Assembly: GCA_009760885.1 (NCBI GenBank)
Contig: CM019719.1
Location: forward strand, 28,205,084 to 28,269,083
Direction of reading: 5' to 3'
DNA length: 64,000 nucleotides
Source of the DNA: Achatina immaculata
Taxonomy: Eukaryota; Mollusca; Gastropoda; Stylommatophora; Achatinidae
Shown: positions 21,191 to 32,350 of the stretch, one piece after another
Numbering within the stretch: position 1 is the first letter of the stretch
Layout: the number at the start of each line of letters is the position of its first letter
Position numbers and translations under genes: made by a program
Notes under the pieces: generated by a model
The model's database searches: none
The model's input: the letters and a program-made list of their open reading frames with translations, nothing else
Told to the model about the DNA's origin: nothing

Positions 21191-21639
21191 CCTTAAGCTG
21201 ATGGCAGTATCATCGTAATCCATCACAAACTGAAACCTTCAACCCGCAATGTCGAAAAAGAATTATTACTCAGCAAGACATAGTGACTGATATCTTCATT
21301 CTTACGTTTAGAATTCTTTACGTTTTATTATTGCATTTTATTTCTTGCCCCTTTTCTTTTGTATCTATTTTTCTAATTCTTGTCAACTTTCTATAGGCCC
21401 TTGCAGTTTATGAGTTGTATCTGTTTGTGTGTGAGAACTATATACTTAATTACTCAACTTGTTAGTGAATTCACATATTTCAGCGTTTAATTATTCAGTA
21501 GTTAGATGTGTCTCTCTTTCAGCTTCCAATTATTTCAGCTAGTGAGTTGTGTACCAGTTGAAAGTTTAATGTACAGAGTGTGTCTCTGTGTAGTATTTAA
21601 AAGTTTATTTACTTCAGTATTAAGTATCATAATAGGAAT

Positions 21640-22030
21640 TATTTTCAAAACAGTAACAGGAGACAGGAAAATAAAATGACCCCACCTACTGAAAAATGGT
21701 TACATAAAGAAGGACTTCGATCAGGCCATCTGAATGTATATCACCTATTAGGTAAAATTCCTGAAGTAACACACATATTACATCAAAATTTCCACATTTT
21801 TGGCTTCTCTGAAAGCTGTTTAAATAGGAACATAACCGATGAAGATATTAGAATTAACGGTTTTAATTTGATGTCTCTCAGCTTCAGTGTTAGTTATGTT
21901 TGTTATATGAACAGCATATTTGTAGAATGTCTGGAATAGAGTGAAAGATGTATGATAAAGGGTAGAATGTCAGACGGGCCTGCGTGCCCAATTCTTTACT
22001 CTTGAAAAATAAAGATTATTCATTCATTCT
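21640..22030 (+). pseudogene. Internally deleted L2/CR1-like LINE: endonuclease start joined to 3' UTR
   Basis: From 21676 an 87-codon frame starts like an APE-type endonuclease: GLRSGHLNVYHLLGKI, then FHIFGFSESCLNRNITDEDI, matching the N-terminal GHLNVRSL...SETWLN part of L2/CR1/Jockey-type EN domains. At about 21885 the sequence jumps to the family 3' UTR, almost the same as the inverted copy at 2456-2600, and ends in AATAAAGATTATTCATTCAT. The rest of EN and all of RT are absent. Confidence 0.75.
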
Positions 22031-22275
22031 GCATCTCCCTTTCTCTCTCCATCTCCCTTTCTCTCCATCTTCCTCTATCTCCCCCTCTCCCCATCTCTCT
22101 ATCTCCCTTTCTCTCCATCTCTTTCTATCTTCCTCCTTGTCTCCATATCTCTCTGCATCTCCCTCTCTCTCCATCTCTCTCTCAATCTCCCTCTCTCCCC
22201 CTCTCCCCATCTCTCTCTATCTCCCTCTATCCATATCTCCCTCCATCTCCCCTTCTCTCTCTCTCTCTCTCTATC
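22024..22275. repeat. Polypyrimidine (CTCTCC)n tract after LINE 3' tail
   Basis: Begins directly after the ATTC tail of the LINE, and is CT-rich up to a (CT)n run at 22255-22272. Confidence 0.95.
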
Positions 22276-22579
22276 TGAATATCAAAGTCCTCTAATGCCA
22301 GGCACCCACACTGGATGATGCTTCATGCCCGAGGACGTGCAGACGCTTTCTGATGTAGCTGCTCGACCACCTGAAGATGGCTGCCCTCGTTAGGGCTGAC
22401 CAACCTTGCCCGGCCAAGTCCCTAAGTCCCTGTCCCACCTCTTTGTTGGTGTCCTCAGTTTAAAAAAAATGCTAACAGGACAGAAATCACTGCAGTCCAC
22501 ATGACGGTAGCGTCAACTAAATAGGCATTGGGCCTCTCTGCTTTTCTTTCTTCTTTTTAGCTACAATCTGGCTCTGCAG

Positions 22580-22690
22580 CGATACCGCCCGTAACCCACT
22601 CTTCATGCTCCATGATGATGTGCTCATCTTCTTCATTGCATCGGCTGCAAAGACCATCTTGCTCACAGCTCCTGGGAGATATATAACAAA
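22580..22690 (+). mobile_element. Decayed GAA-tailed repeat fragment, 3' part
   Basis: CCGTAACCCACTC, then TCTTCATTGCATCGGCTGCAAAG and CACAGCTCC line up with 7505-7590 of copy 1. The tail is lost. Confidence 0.45.
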
Positions 22691-23420
22691 AACATATGAC
22701 ATATTCTCAAAAAAACAAACATTTACACACACTAACATGCTCACATAAAAGTGCATGATCTACGCATCTTTGAATATAATATAGCTACAATTTCAATTTC
22801 CTTTCCATTCCGTTACAGACAGGCAAAATGGCCAGAAGTGTCCTGTGGAATGTGCCATTGGACACTTGCTCTGAAACCGAATTCAGCAAACCTTTTAACG
22901 AAACCACAGTTGGATTCTCACCTCTTCTGCCACAAAGAAACCCGGCACAGTTGTTCTGTGCTAATTGTTTTCTCGATTACTCTACAACTGGGAATTCTCT
23001 TGTACGATGGTATCGAGTTTTCATTTTCGTATTCGATTATGTCTGAATTTTAAAAAAACAACTTATTCCTTCTTTTTTTCATATATATAACTATATGTGA
23101 ACAGCCACAAATGCTGCCTTTCATATACTGTCACATACTAACACTTACTTCTTACAGTTAAAAAAAAACTGTAGTAAGTATTTATTTAATAGCTCTCACA
23201 GAAAGTGAGAATAACGAAATGACTGATTTTACTATACATCTTGCCTTGTGTTAAGTCAGTCTCATCACGGCTAATGTACGTATTTAACAGAAATACAGGC
23301 TGTAACATAAAATCTCTGAATAGTTTTTAAAAACTTACCACTGGTGCAGTATAATACCTGTCTTAATAACTGAAATCTCATTTTGAGTCTGAAAGTTTTT
23401 AATTCAAACGTTCGCGCCAC
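22691..23420. other. No recognisable gene
   Basis: AT-rich with short ORFs. An ORF at 22828-23046 has no motif I know. Confidence 0.4.
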
Positions 23421-23429
23421 GTTGGTTTC

Positions 23430-24950
23430 GGTATGTTGAGCTAGCTCCCACACGTACGGGTCCTCTTCAGCTGTTCTACATCTCCATAAAGAATGTCGGT
23501 GATTGAAGTGTTTGGTGATATCAGGTTCTTCCGAAGGTCCATCAATGCACTACAGTCCAGCAGATGTTGTTTAACATTTCTTCTTGTTGCCTGTTGCCGT
23601 GCATGCAGTATCGTGTGTGTTCAGCGGTCACTCTGTGTAAGTGCTTATTGAGGGTAATGTGTCCTGTTCTCGCCCTGGAAATTGTGCATTGGTCTCCACG
23701 ACATAAATTGTTGACGTGGTCTCTGGGGTTAGGCTTTGGCAGGTGTGTACACAGGGATCTTCCAGTTGGATGACTGGCCCAGCTGTCCATCCACTGCTGC
23801 TTGCAGTTGTTGTGTGTAATGTGTTTAGCTGTTCTCATGTTGGTGGAGATGTGGGGCTGTGACATAGTGGCTCCAACTCTTTGCCAGTCTGTCAGCACGT
23901 TCATTTTCTCTGATATCTATGTGCCCTGGTATCCACTGTAGAGTGGTCTTGATGTCATAGGAAGCGAGTTGGTTTATTACACCGAGTATGTCATTTGTAA
24001 TGTGATCAGCTGATGGTATCCAGTTTTCAAGGGCCTGGGAGCAGACTGGGAGTCTGAGAAAATAACAAGGTTTTTTGGGTGGGATGCACTGTTTTTGTAT
24101 TTGGTGGTGGTGGCTGTCAGGGCTGCTAATGCTATTTGCATCTCTGCATCATAATTGGAGCAGCGAGATCCACAAGCAGCAAAAATGTGGCTTGTTGTCT
24201 TGTCTGGAAACATTATGAGTACCCCATATCCTGTATTTTCTGTTTCCTTGAATGCTGACCCATCAGTGCATGCGTGGATCCAGTCCTTGGGGTAGGATTC
24301 TATGGTCTCCAGTGCACACAGCTTTAGGGTGTTGGGATCTGATGATTTGTTCATTAATTTGTTCTTGAGTCTGGTGTTAGTTTGAGGAAGTGTGTAGTTT
24401 GTGTTTGGTGGGATGTCTGGTACTTTTGTAAGTTCTTCTCTGTCTTCAGGAAGTTTGTGTCTTGTGTTTAACTGTTCATGTGCACTGGAGTTTTCAGTTG
24501 CAGTCTATTATTATGCTTCCATTTATCAACCACTATTCTGTTAGGATGGTCTGGGGCATGCGTTTATATCTTTCTACTGACTCAGTGGTTGACTTTTCGC
24601 GTCTTATATCTAATGGCTCTATGTCTGCATCAGTTTCACATGCAACTGTGGGTGTTGATCTCACTGCCCCACAAATGAAATTAACAGCTTGTTTCTGGAT
24701 TCTATCTACTTGTGTACGAGAGCTCTTTGATGCTGTGACCTGTAGGGGGATGTTGAAATCTATTATAGATCTAATATATCCTGTGTACAGTTGTCTGAGT
24801 GTTGCTTTGTCAGCACCCCAGGATGTACTTCCAAGTCGTTCGAGTAAGTTTATTCTTTTGGATGCTTTTTCTGCTAGTCCATTCATGAACTATTTAAAAT
24901 TCAATTTTCTGTCTAGTTTCCCACCAAGATAATATACAGCCAACCGCGAA
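23430..24950 (-). pseudogene. I-clade-type LINE: RT C-terminus, RNase H and terminal domain, decayed
   Basis: Minus strand, in order: YYLGGKLDRKLNFK with a stop, then ASKRINLLERLGSTSWGADK (about 24945-24800); LYTGYIRSIIDF and IQKQAVNFICGA (24800-24650); an RNase H domain from about 24280 with CTDGSAFKETENTGYGVLI, a YDAEMQIALAAL block carrying the second acidic residue, and NLVIFSDSQSA; then RARTGHITLNKHLHRV and a Cys/His-containing tail ending near DILYGDVEQLKRT at about 23480. Frameshifts separate these blocks at about 24520, 23970 and 23545. An integral RNase H is typical of the I group of non-LTR elements. It is 5'-truncated and inactive. Confidence 0.85.
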
Positions 24951-26265
24951 GGCTTGCAACCAAAGGACTACAGGACACAGATAAAGAAGAATACCCTGGA
25001 AAAGATGAATAGATGGAATTATAGAAACACACACGAAATAGGGCATGAACATCACTGAGGCCACTCATATGGCCCCAAAACGCCAACTGCATCTCCCCTC
25101 TACACTTCACGGTACAAGAGGAAGTAAGTAAAGAAAGACATGTTTCTTATTGGCTAGATCTGGTACAGCAGACACGCTTTTGTAGCACTTAATTAATGGC
25201 TTTTTTAGTCTTATAAGACAGGTTTGAAGCAGGGAGATGTATCTGTTGTGGATTTTTGTAGAGCATCATCTTGCCGAACAGATTCTTTCATGGCGGACTC
25301 TAACCAGCGTTGGATTGTTTAATCGTCCACATTGATAGCAGGCAATGTTTGTGTTGCAAGCCGCAGTCTCTTATTCTTGCGTCTTTTATCTTCAAATTTG
25401 TCCCTGGTTTTCTTCTCTCTTCTGCGTATTTTAATTAATAGTGTAGCTTGTGATCGTCTTTGATGATGACGGAATCCATTGCTACGTTTCCGTCTCAGTG
25501 CCTCTTTGGAAGTTAAAGCAAGCACTGTAAGCCACACCTAATCTCATACTGTGCTTCAGGTGTTGATCTACAGGTACAGAGCGACACAATAACAATATTT
25601 AGTACACTATAGCAGACTCTTGTTTTTCATGTAACTGTACGCGTGGTAGTATGGAAGGATTATTACTATGAGGGAGTTATGTAACGAACTTAAAACTCTT
25701 AAGTGACCTTTATATCACTTCCTTTATCGAAACTCTTTATATCGCTTCTGCTATCGAGATAAGGCAAATAATTCTTTGCTCATTTAGAACTGTAATCCAT
25801 CGACCAGATCATTTCCTCGTTGCTGGACACACCAGTGTCTTCCGACATGGAGCTGTCATCCCCGCCTACAACCTAAACCAGCTGTCGTTCTTAAATCGAT
25901 TTCGTGGACTTTGCCCCCCCCCCCCCCCCCCAGAAAAATAGGCCACTACTTTCCTGCTGCCCACACTTCCGGCTAGGCTAGGCTAGGCTGGGTGTCCAGG
26001 TCAGAATCCCGACCATTCGTTTGTCTGCTAGAATTGTTTGACCTACATACTGGCACAGATTTCAGATTGTTTCATCGTACATCTTGAAAAATCAGCGTTG
26101 TTCCTTGCGATTGCCTGCCTGTCTCTCAGTTTGTTTGTGTGTATAGACTGTATAAAACTGACGTGTAATAATTGCGTTAAAGTGGCAGAATATCATGACC
26201 CAAGTCTTCAGCGCTTGAAAATAGATTTCTGTCCTTCTGTACAATTACGAAATTTGGTTCTTTAA
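24951..26265. other. No recognisable gene; poly-C run
   Basis: Short ORFs only. A poly-C run lies at about 25914-25931 and GGCTA is repeated four times at 25973-25990. A GTC-rich tract at 25319-25500 has no recognisable domain. Confidence 0.4.
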
Positions 26266-26267
26266 TT

Positions 26268-26330
26268 TTTCTTTCTCTCTCTCTCTCTCTTTCTGTCTCT
26301 CTGACACACAAACACACACACACACACACT
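26268..26330. repeat. (CT)n/(CA)n compound microsatellite
   Basis: TCTCTCTCTCTCTCTC followed by ACACACACACACACACACAC with short interruptions. Confidence 0.95.
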
Positions 26331-26393
26331 AACATTCATTATTATTCTAACACATATAATTCCTTCCGTTATACAATCAATATTTCTTCTTAT

Positions 26394-26582
26394 ATAGAGC
26401 ACGTCTATATTGCTTATCATCAAACACATCTATATTCCTGTTATGTAGCACGTCTGCATTGCTTATCATCAAACATATCTAGTCCTGTTATATAGCACGT
26501 CTATATTGCTTATCATCAAACATATCTATATTCCAGATATATAGCACGGCTATATTGCTTATCATCAAACACATCTATTTTT
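26394..26582. repeat. ~48 bp minisatellite, 4 units
   Basis: Each unit has TAGCACGTCTATATTGCTTA, TCATCAAACA and CATCTATATTCC with small indels. Confidence 0.93.
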
Positions 26583-26959
26583 CTCCCGCTCTAACCCCAT
26601 TTCAACCACAAAGTTCAGTAAATTTGTAGCAGTTTCCCACTAGAACTGGACTGTTCCGACTTCAATGGTCTCACTGGCCACAACATCTATGTACAATAAT
26701 TAGTGTATAAGTATACATCTACACATGAGGCACTGCAGTAAAGCTGTGATACCAAAATTTTTATTAATTTTTTCAGTTTTTTTTTTCATTTTTTAAAAAA
26801 ATTATTTCTTTTACATAGACTTCACGTGAATCTGTACTTTGTCTCCTCTGTCTGATTCTCTGTCTTGTTTGTGTTTGTATGAAGAAGGACAGCGCCGAAG
26901 CGTCACATTGTTGTACACGTTAAGTAATAAAGCTGTTCCTACTTTTTTTTTCCTAGTTT
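26583..26959. other. No recognisable gene
   Basis: Homopolymer T and A runs at 26760-26815. GCGCCGAAGCGTCAC followed by a TAATAAAG signal at 26892-26935 resembles a LINE 3' end but has no coding partner. Confidence 0.35.
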
Positions 26960-27212
26960 ATACAACTTGAGACTATGTACTTTCATAGGATATGCAGTGA
27001 GAAGAGGGGGCATTGAAAATATTATAACAACAGGAAAAATAGAAGGAAGAAGATCAAGAGGAAGACCAAGAGAAATGATACTGGACCGTCTGACGGGATG
27101 GTGTGAGAGGAGATCACCAACTGAACTGATGGCCTGCATGAAGGATCGTGTACTCTTGAGAAGCATAATAGCCAACGCCAGTCGGCACGGCACCTGATGA
27201 TGATACAACTTG
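26960..27212 (+). mobile_element. 5'-truncated RTE-like LINE insertion (family B) with 10-bp target duplication
   Basis: ATACAACTTG occurs at 26960-26969 and again at 27203-27212, exactly bounding the element. Inside, a 76-codon frame encodes the family B tail: GYAVRRGGIENIITTGKIEG, RRSRGRPREMI, LLRSIIANASRHGT. The 3' end is a short (TGA)n. Only ~233 bp of the element was inserted. This is the cleanest retroposition event in the window. Confidence 0.9.
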
Positions 27213-28095
27213 TATATGGAATTCTAGGAGCAGATCTCATTATAATCAACCAGTTTTTGCCAACTGACATAAAAATGAGGGGGAAAAAGAGTTATGAAGT
27301 AAATGTGAACTGATTGTTTTTAATCAGCTTTTCAGGTCTTTGAAACAATGCTTTTACAATTTTCTTCATATATTTTTGTTCATTGTGATGAAATAAATTA
27401 CGTATTAGTCTCCCCTGGCCATACGGCCTCGCGGGCCTGATGCTGACCGCACGCCGTCAGTTGGACACCGTTGCCCTACAAACAAACAAAAAATCTTATA
27501 TAGTTTCTTTTTTACGGTAACATTTTGTTCTCTTTACTACCCCCCCCCCTCTCTCACCCCACACCCCCCCCCCCCACCAAAAAAAAAATTGCCTAACAAC
27601 TTCGCACAGATTAAGTTCGGAACTTGTAAAGGCAGGAACTCTTTTCATCCAACCTTAGGTCAAAGTCCTTGTCAAGAATTCAAAAGCTTCCAGAGCTCTT
27701 TGATCACGTTCATCTCTGTTGCTCTTAAATCTCCTGGATTAGAGGCCGGCAGTGCCTGCGTGACCCGTGTACTGGGGTACGTCACGTCAGGCAGGCTGTA
27801 CCTGTCTGTGCCAGGTAACCACGTGACACGATGTTACGTAGGGGTTTTTGCCGCGGCTTTGCACAGAACACCAACTACTTCAGCTGCGCAAGACAACGGC
27901 ATCATCACAACCAAACATGATCTTTGTACACCATCATCATTACATCGGTGTTTCTCAGACTTGTATTGCTAGTCCCCTTTTCTCCTTTTCCATTAATTTT
28001 TACTGTGCTCACTTCTCTGACCCAGTACTACAGAAAAAGTTTATTTCTGCGTTTAGTACTTGTCACCAGAAGATCCATGTAGTGAAGATGGAAGT
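27213..28095. other. Mostly unassigned; hAT-like end and a CRE/E-box cluster
   Basis: On the minus strand 27424-27472 reads AACGGTGTCCAACTGACGGC followed by GGCCCGCGAGGCC, resembling the terminus of hAT-type elements; no second end was found. Poly-C runs lie at 27541-27575. TACGTCACGTCAGG (27778-27791) and CACGTG (27820-27825) form a small cluster of CRE- and E-box-like sites. No gene was found. Confidence 0.3.
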
Positions 28096-28099
28096 GGGT

Positions 28100-28345
28100 C
28101 CATGCAGCTTAAGCCGTTATTCATTATTAACCATCAGTACTTCTCCTTCTCTCTCTCCTCTCTCTGATGCAACTTAAGCCGTTATTAATTATTAACCATC
28201 AATACTTCTCTTTCTCCTCTCTCTCTGATGCGACTTAAGCCGTTATTAATTATTAACCATCAATACTTCTCTTTCTCCTCTCTCTCTCTCTGATGCGGCT
28301 TAGGCCGTTATTAACCATCAATACTTCTCTTTCTCCTCTCTCCGG
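28100..28345. repeat. ~60 bp minisatellite, 4 units
   Basis: CTTAAGCCGTTATTAATTAT plus TAACCATCAATACTTCTC and a CT-rich spacer, starting at about 28109, 28173, 28232 and 28297. Unit length varies through the CT tract. Confidence 0.92.
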
Positions 28346-28399
28346 ACCTTTAGGTGTCCAAGGCACATGGCGTTATCACAAGTGTTTTACACTAACGCC

Positions 28400-28605
28400 T
28401 GTCCTTCGTCTTTGTGTGCGTGTGTGTTCTTGTCCAAATGAGCCTTCTATTAGCAACATCGTCTTTTGTTGTTCTTCTGCATATGTCCTTTGGTCTGTCC
28501 TTACTCCTGTTTATCTACGGTGTCCAATTCAGCGCTAGTTCTGATAATGAGTTACCAGTCATTCGGACCACATGCCCCAGCCATCACCAACGTCTTTCCT
28601 CAACA
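28400..28605 (-). pseudogene. LINE tail fragment (family D)
   Basis: Minus strand carries GWGHVVRMTGNSLSELALNW then NRSKDRPKET, the same region as 18770-18930, with a stop after TP. The nucleotide match to 50110-50290 is clear (CCTGTCCTTCG, GAGCCTTCTATT). Confidence 0.75.
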
Positions 28606-28639
28606 TTAGTATTTATTGTCACCAGAATCAATACCCACC

Positions 28640-28880
28640 TTTAACTACATCAGTACTCACTATCATCAACATCAATACTCATCATTATCACCATTAATCC
28701 TCACCGTTATCAAACGTCAATACTCATCATTATCAACATCAGTATTCATTATTATAAACATACACACTCATTATTATCAAACATCAATACACATCATTAA
28801 CAATACCAATACTCGCCATTAACAGAATCAATACTTATTATTACCACTATCAGTATTCACAGTTACCAACATCGATACTC
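28640..28880. repeat. Degenerate ATCA-rich ~25 bp repeat
   Basis: Loose repeats of ATTATCAACATCAATACTCA. Boundaries are vague. Region 28881-29205 beyond it has no feature. Confidence 0.65.
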
Positions 28881-29207
28881 AGAAAAATCATCATCATCAT
28901 CAACATGAAACCTCAACAAAGCGCCCAAGTTTCTAGTTCCTTCGTGTATTAATTTTCTGAAAGGAAGACCAAAACCATCTGGAAACCATAGATTAGAAAC
29001 TCTTCAGTTTCACACTTTTTAACGGCGACACCAACACGCATAGATCATTCTTCCTAAAACAAATACCATATAAAAGATGACTTAAATGGAAGAAACACAT
29101 AGATGTCCACGTTTATATAGCTCATTGTTTGAAGAAACTGGAGGAAACTATTGATGTTGTCATTGATAGATGGGAGACGTTTTTGCTCCATTTATAGTTG
29201 CCTGCAA

Positions 29208-29448
29208 GAAACAGTGAAAACTTAAATATTTTGGACATATTGAACGTCATGAAAATTTAAAGAAGACCGTCTTGGAAGGGTACATAACGGGAAAAAGAAA
29301 GAGGAAGAAGACCAAGGCGAAGATGGCTGCAGGACATCGTTGATGATCTGCAAATGGATGCATCAGCAGCAGGCCATCTTGTTTACAACAGAGGGGCCTA
29401 CATCTTAGGGAGGCAAAATTCAGCAAGGGACATGCAAATGACTGACTG
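29208..29448 (+). pseudogene. LINE tail fragment (family C)
   Basis: KYFGHIERHENLKKTVLEGY near 29220-29280, then in shifted frame the DIVDDLQMDASAAGHLVYN region and REAKFSKGHAND. Frameshifts and a 20-bp loss inside the REAYRRAV region mark it as dead. It ends in (TGAC)n. Confidence 0.75.
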
Positions 29449-29520
29449 ACCGACGGGAAACTGGGACCCCCACCTGGATGAGCAGTGACTTTGATCAAAA
29501 GAAGATAAATAATAATATTA

Positions 29521-29542
29521 ATTCTTCTTCTTCTTCTTCTTC
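29521..29542. repeat. (TTC)n microsatellite
   Basis: Seven TTC triplets shortly before the mariner end. Confidence 0.9.
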
Positions 29543-29569
29543 AAATTACGAGAAATCTCCACTTATGAT

Positions 29570-30470
29570 ACGAGAGGTCTTCAGAAAGTAGTGCACCACA
29601 TCGTTTTTCTCAGGAGCATGACATTTATACATGATACACATGGATATGTCATGTAAACATCAATATTATTCAACATACTTCCCATTAACTTGTACGGCTT
29701 TAAGCCGACGCGAAACAAGTGCATGTATTCCTAGCCCGTGCCAGATTTTCTCTTGATTATGTAACCATTTCTTCGCTGCATGAATCACATCTTCGTCATC
29801 TTCATATCTTACCCCTTGGAGTGCATCTTTAAGTGGACCAAACAAATAGAAATCAGAGGATGCCAAATCGGGACTATAGGGTGGATGGGGTATTACAGTC
29901 CAACCAAATTTGGTGATTACTTCCCGTATTGCCAGACTTGTGTGAGGGCGTGCATTGTCGTGAAGGAGAAGCAGGTCTGCTGGATTCTTGTGCGGCCGAA
30001 CTCTGCGAAAACGTTGATTGAGTTTTTTCAATGTCTTAATGTAAGCTTGCTAATTGAGTGTCTCTCCTCTTGGCATAACATCCACAAGAATCACACCTTC
30101 AATGTCCCAAGACAGTGATCATGACTTTTCCAACTAAAGGAATTGTCTTGAATATCTTTCTTCGTGATGATTGCGGATGATGCCACTCCATTGACTATCT
30201 TTTTGTCTCAGGTTCAAAATGATGTGCCCAGATTTCGTCACCTGTTACGATCTTAGCCAAAAAGTTCTCTCCCTCAACATTGAAACGCTCCAACAATTCA
30301 GAATAAATTGCTCTCCTTTGCAATCGATGGTCATTTGTGAGACTTCGAGGAACCCATCTTGTGCAAACCTTTGCAAATTCTGGGTATTTCCAAACATGCG
30401 GCGATCGAAGCTGAGAGTACAGGACAATTTGGAACACCTGTTTTAAAATAAGGGACACTCAGGCATCCTG
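29570..30470 (-). pseudogene. mariner-type transposase remnant, 5'-truncated
   Basis: Minus strand. From about 30400: VCTRWVPRSLTNDHRLQRRA, then FLAKIVTGDEIWAHHFEPET with the first catalytic Asp in TGDE. From 30031: LLLHDNARPHTSLAIREV with the second catalytic Asp, and PPYSPDLASSDFYLFGPLKD with the third (DD34D pattern). Breaks: a TAG after ETKR (30195), a 1-bp loss in the WDIEG region (about 30110), and another TAG at about 30050. The N-terminal DNA-binding part is replaced by the 30545-30840 minisatellite. A terminus-like CGAGAGGTCTTCAGAAAG lies at 29571-29588. Confidence 0.9.
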
Positions 30471-30539
30471 ATCGATGCAGTGGATTCTCGAGACAGATCC
30501 TTAAAACACTCTCGTATAATACAGAACGGCTGGTCATTT

Positions 30540-30840
30540 TATTTTAAATTCAAGGGCAGTTTGTCGCCCTGTTCTAAATTCAAGGAAGGTTTGTCGCCCT
30601 GTTCTAAATTCAAGGGCAGTTTGTCGCCCTGTTCTAAATTCAAGGAAGGTTTGTCGCGTGCTCTAAATTCAAGGGCAGTTTGTCGCCCTGTTCTAAATTC
30701 AAGGAAGGTTTGTCGCGTGCTCTAAATTCAAGGGCAGTTTGTCGCCCTGTTCTAAATTCAAGGAAGGTTTGTCGCGTGCTCTAAATTCAAGGACGGTAGG
30801 TCGCCTTGTTCTAAATTCAAGGACGGTTGGTCTCCTTAAT
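30540..30840. repeat. 30 bp minisatellite with dimeric pattern
   Basis: CTAAATTCAAGG units of about 29-30 bp alternate between GCAGTTTGTCGCCCTGTT and AAGGTTTGTCGCGTGCT endings, giving 58-60 bp dimers. It abuts the truncated 5' side of the mariner remnant. Region 30841-31230 beyond has no feature. Confidence 0.93.
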
Positions 30841-31229
30841 CTGTGCTTAAGAAGATATAACACATATATTATTCACGTTAACATAAAACCTAATTATGTC
30901 GTTTAGAGTGCACCATGAAATGAAGACAAGTTACTATGTCGTTTTTTATTTTCCTATTTTTGAACCAGTACAGATTGTGACACACTAACCCCTCGGAACT
31001 TCCAGTCTCTGGATGTTTTATTTATGATCTAGAAAAGATGGGACAATTCCTGCCATAAATCCCCGCAGTGATCAATCTGGCATTGGGTAACAAATGATTG
31101 GAGGGCGGCTATACCACATCGTGCTTTGGGAGACTGCAGAAATAGTACTTCCCTTCCCACCATGTTCTCCAGATGTATTCATATCAAGTGGAGATAATTC
31201 TGTTAAGAGAGACAAAACAACGGCGCATT

Positions 31230-32350
31230 AACTCTGTCAAGCTAAAAACGTTGGTAGATCAGGTAAAAACACTAGTTAGACTTCGTGTGCAAGGACATTG
31301 ATAGACTGGTTATGCATAGCACACAGTGGATAGAATGAATCCAGAAAAGAATAGACAGAATGAAGAAAATAACACATTGGGTAGACTGGGTATAAAAATG
31401 CAAACGCTATAGATTCTTCTTCTTCTTCTTCTTCTTTGAGCAGTTGGTGTATTCAGCAGCTTTCCGAGCCACTGAGACTCAAGCTACAAACAAAGACGCG
31501 TCTTCATTCACGTCTGTTACTGATCTTTTCTTGCCAACTTTTTCGATGATTTGGTATGCAAGAACACAAGGCTTAACAGGGTATACAAATGCATGAAGGC
31601 TAAACTGGGTAGACAAAACCACAAAGCTTAAACTGGGTGCATAAAAGCCCAATAGATTGACTGTAAACGCAGAGAACACATTAGTTAAGCTAAGTATACA
31701 AACATAAACTAGACTAGATTTTTAAGAAAAGTCTAGACTGGGTTAACAAATATATACAGGCTAGACTGAAGTGATTATACAAAAACACAGAAGCTAGAAT
31801 GGGTATCATCATTGCCTTTCACTCCTTTGAGAGCATAGGCCACAGATGAAGGCCCTCCAGTCATCCTTGTTCTTGGAATTATTCTCTGCTTCCTTCCATG
31901 TGCATCCCTTGTCTCTGAGCACTGTCATAATTTCTCTTCCCCAGGTAAGTCTAGGTTTTCCTCGTTTTCTATTTCTTTGAGGATTCCATGTCAGTGCCTG
32001 TCTTTCTATGCTGGTGTCGGGTTTTCTCAGAGTGTGGCCAGTCCATCTCCATTTCATAGACATGATTTGTAGGTTCATAGGTTCTGGATATACATATACA
32101 CCAATGCTAGACTGAATATTTTAAAAACATGCCCACGCACAGAAGTTAGACTGGGTATGCAAACACACAAAAGGCTAGATCGATTTGGTTATGTAGAAAA
32201 ATACAAGAACCAAACTTGGAACACGCATACAAGTACACAAAGCTTTACTGGTTACACAGATACACAAATTTTTGTCTAGGTACACAAACGTGTGAGTAGG
32301 TACACAAAATTTTGACTCGGTATACACAAGAAGACAAAGCTGGTCTGGAA
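31230..32350. repeat. Degenerate repeat field (GCTAGACTGGGTATACAAA type)
   Basis: Loose repetition of TAGACTGGGTATACAAA and CACAAAGGC at about 30-40 bp spacing, for example 31380, 31575, 31605, 31730, 32145. It includes a (TTC)n at 31411-31433 and is interrupted by the LINE tail at 31808-32085. Confidence 0.6.
31808..32085 (-). pseudogene. RTE-like LINE tail (family A)
   Basis: Minus strand, 89-codon frame: WRWTGHTLRKPDTSIERQAL, TWNPQRNRKRGKPRLTWGRE, then NSKNKDDWRAFICGLCSQRS. This is the usual RTE-like polyprotein end. The 3' side ends in a short (TGA)n at 31808. A second fragment of this tail is at 46765-46890. Confidence 0.85.

Noticed and set aside
20762..21196. 144-codon Ser/Leu-rich ORF
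   Set aside because: It is a low-complexity translation of the CT tract.
25973..25990. Telomere-like GGCTA repeat
   Set aside because: Only about four units, and the motif is not an animal telomere repeat.
29666..30458. Active mariner transposase gene
   Set aside because: In-frame stops, a frameshift and loss of the N-terminal DNA-binding part rule out function.
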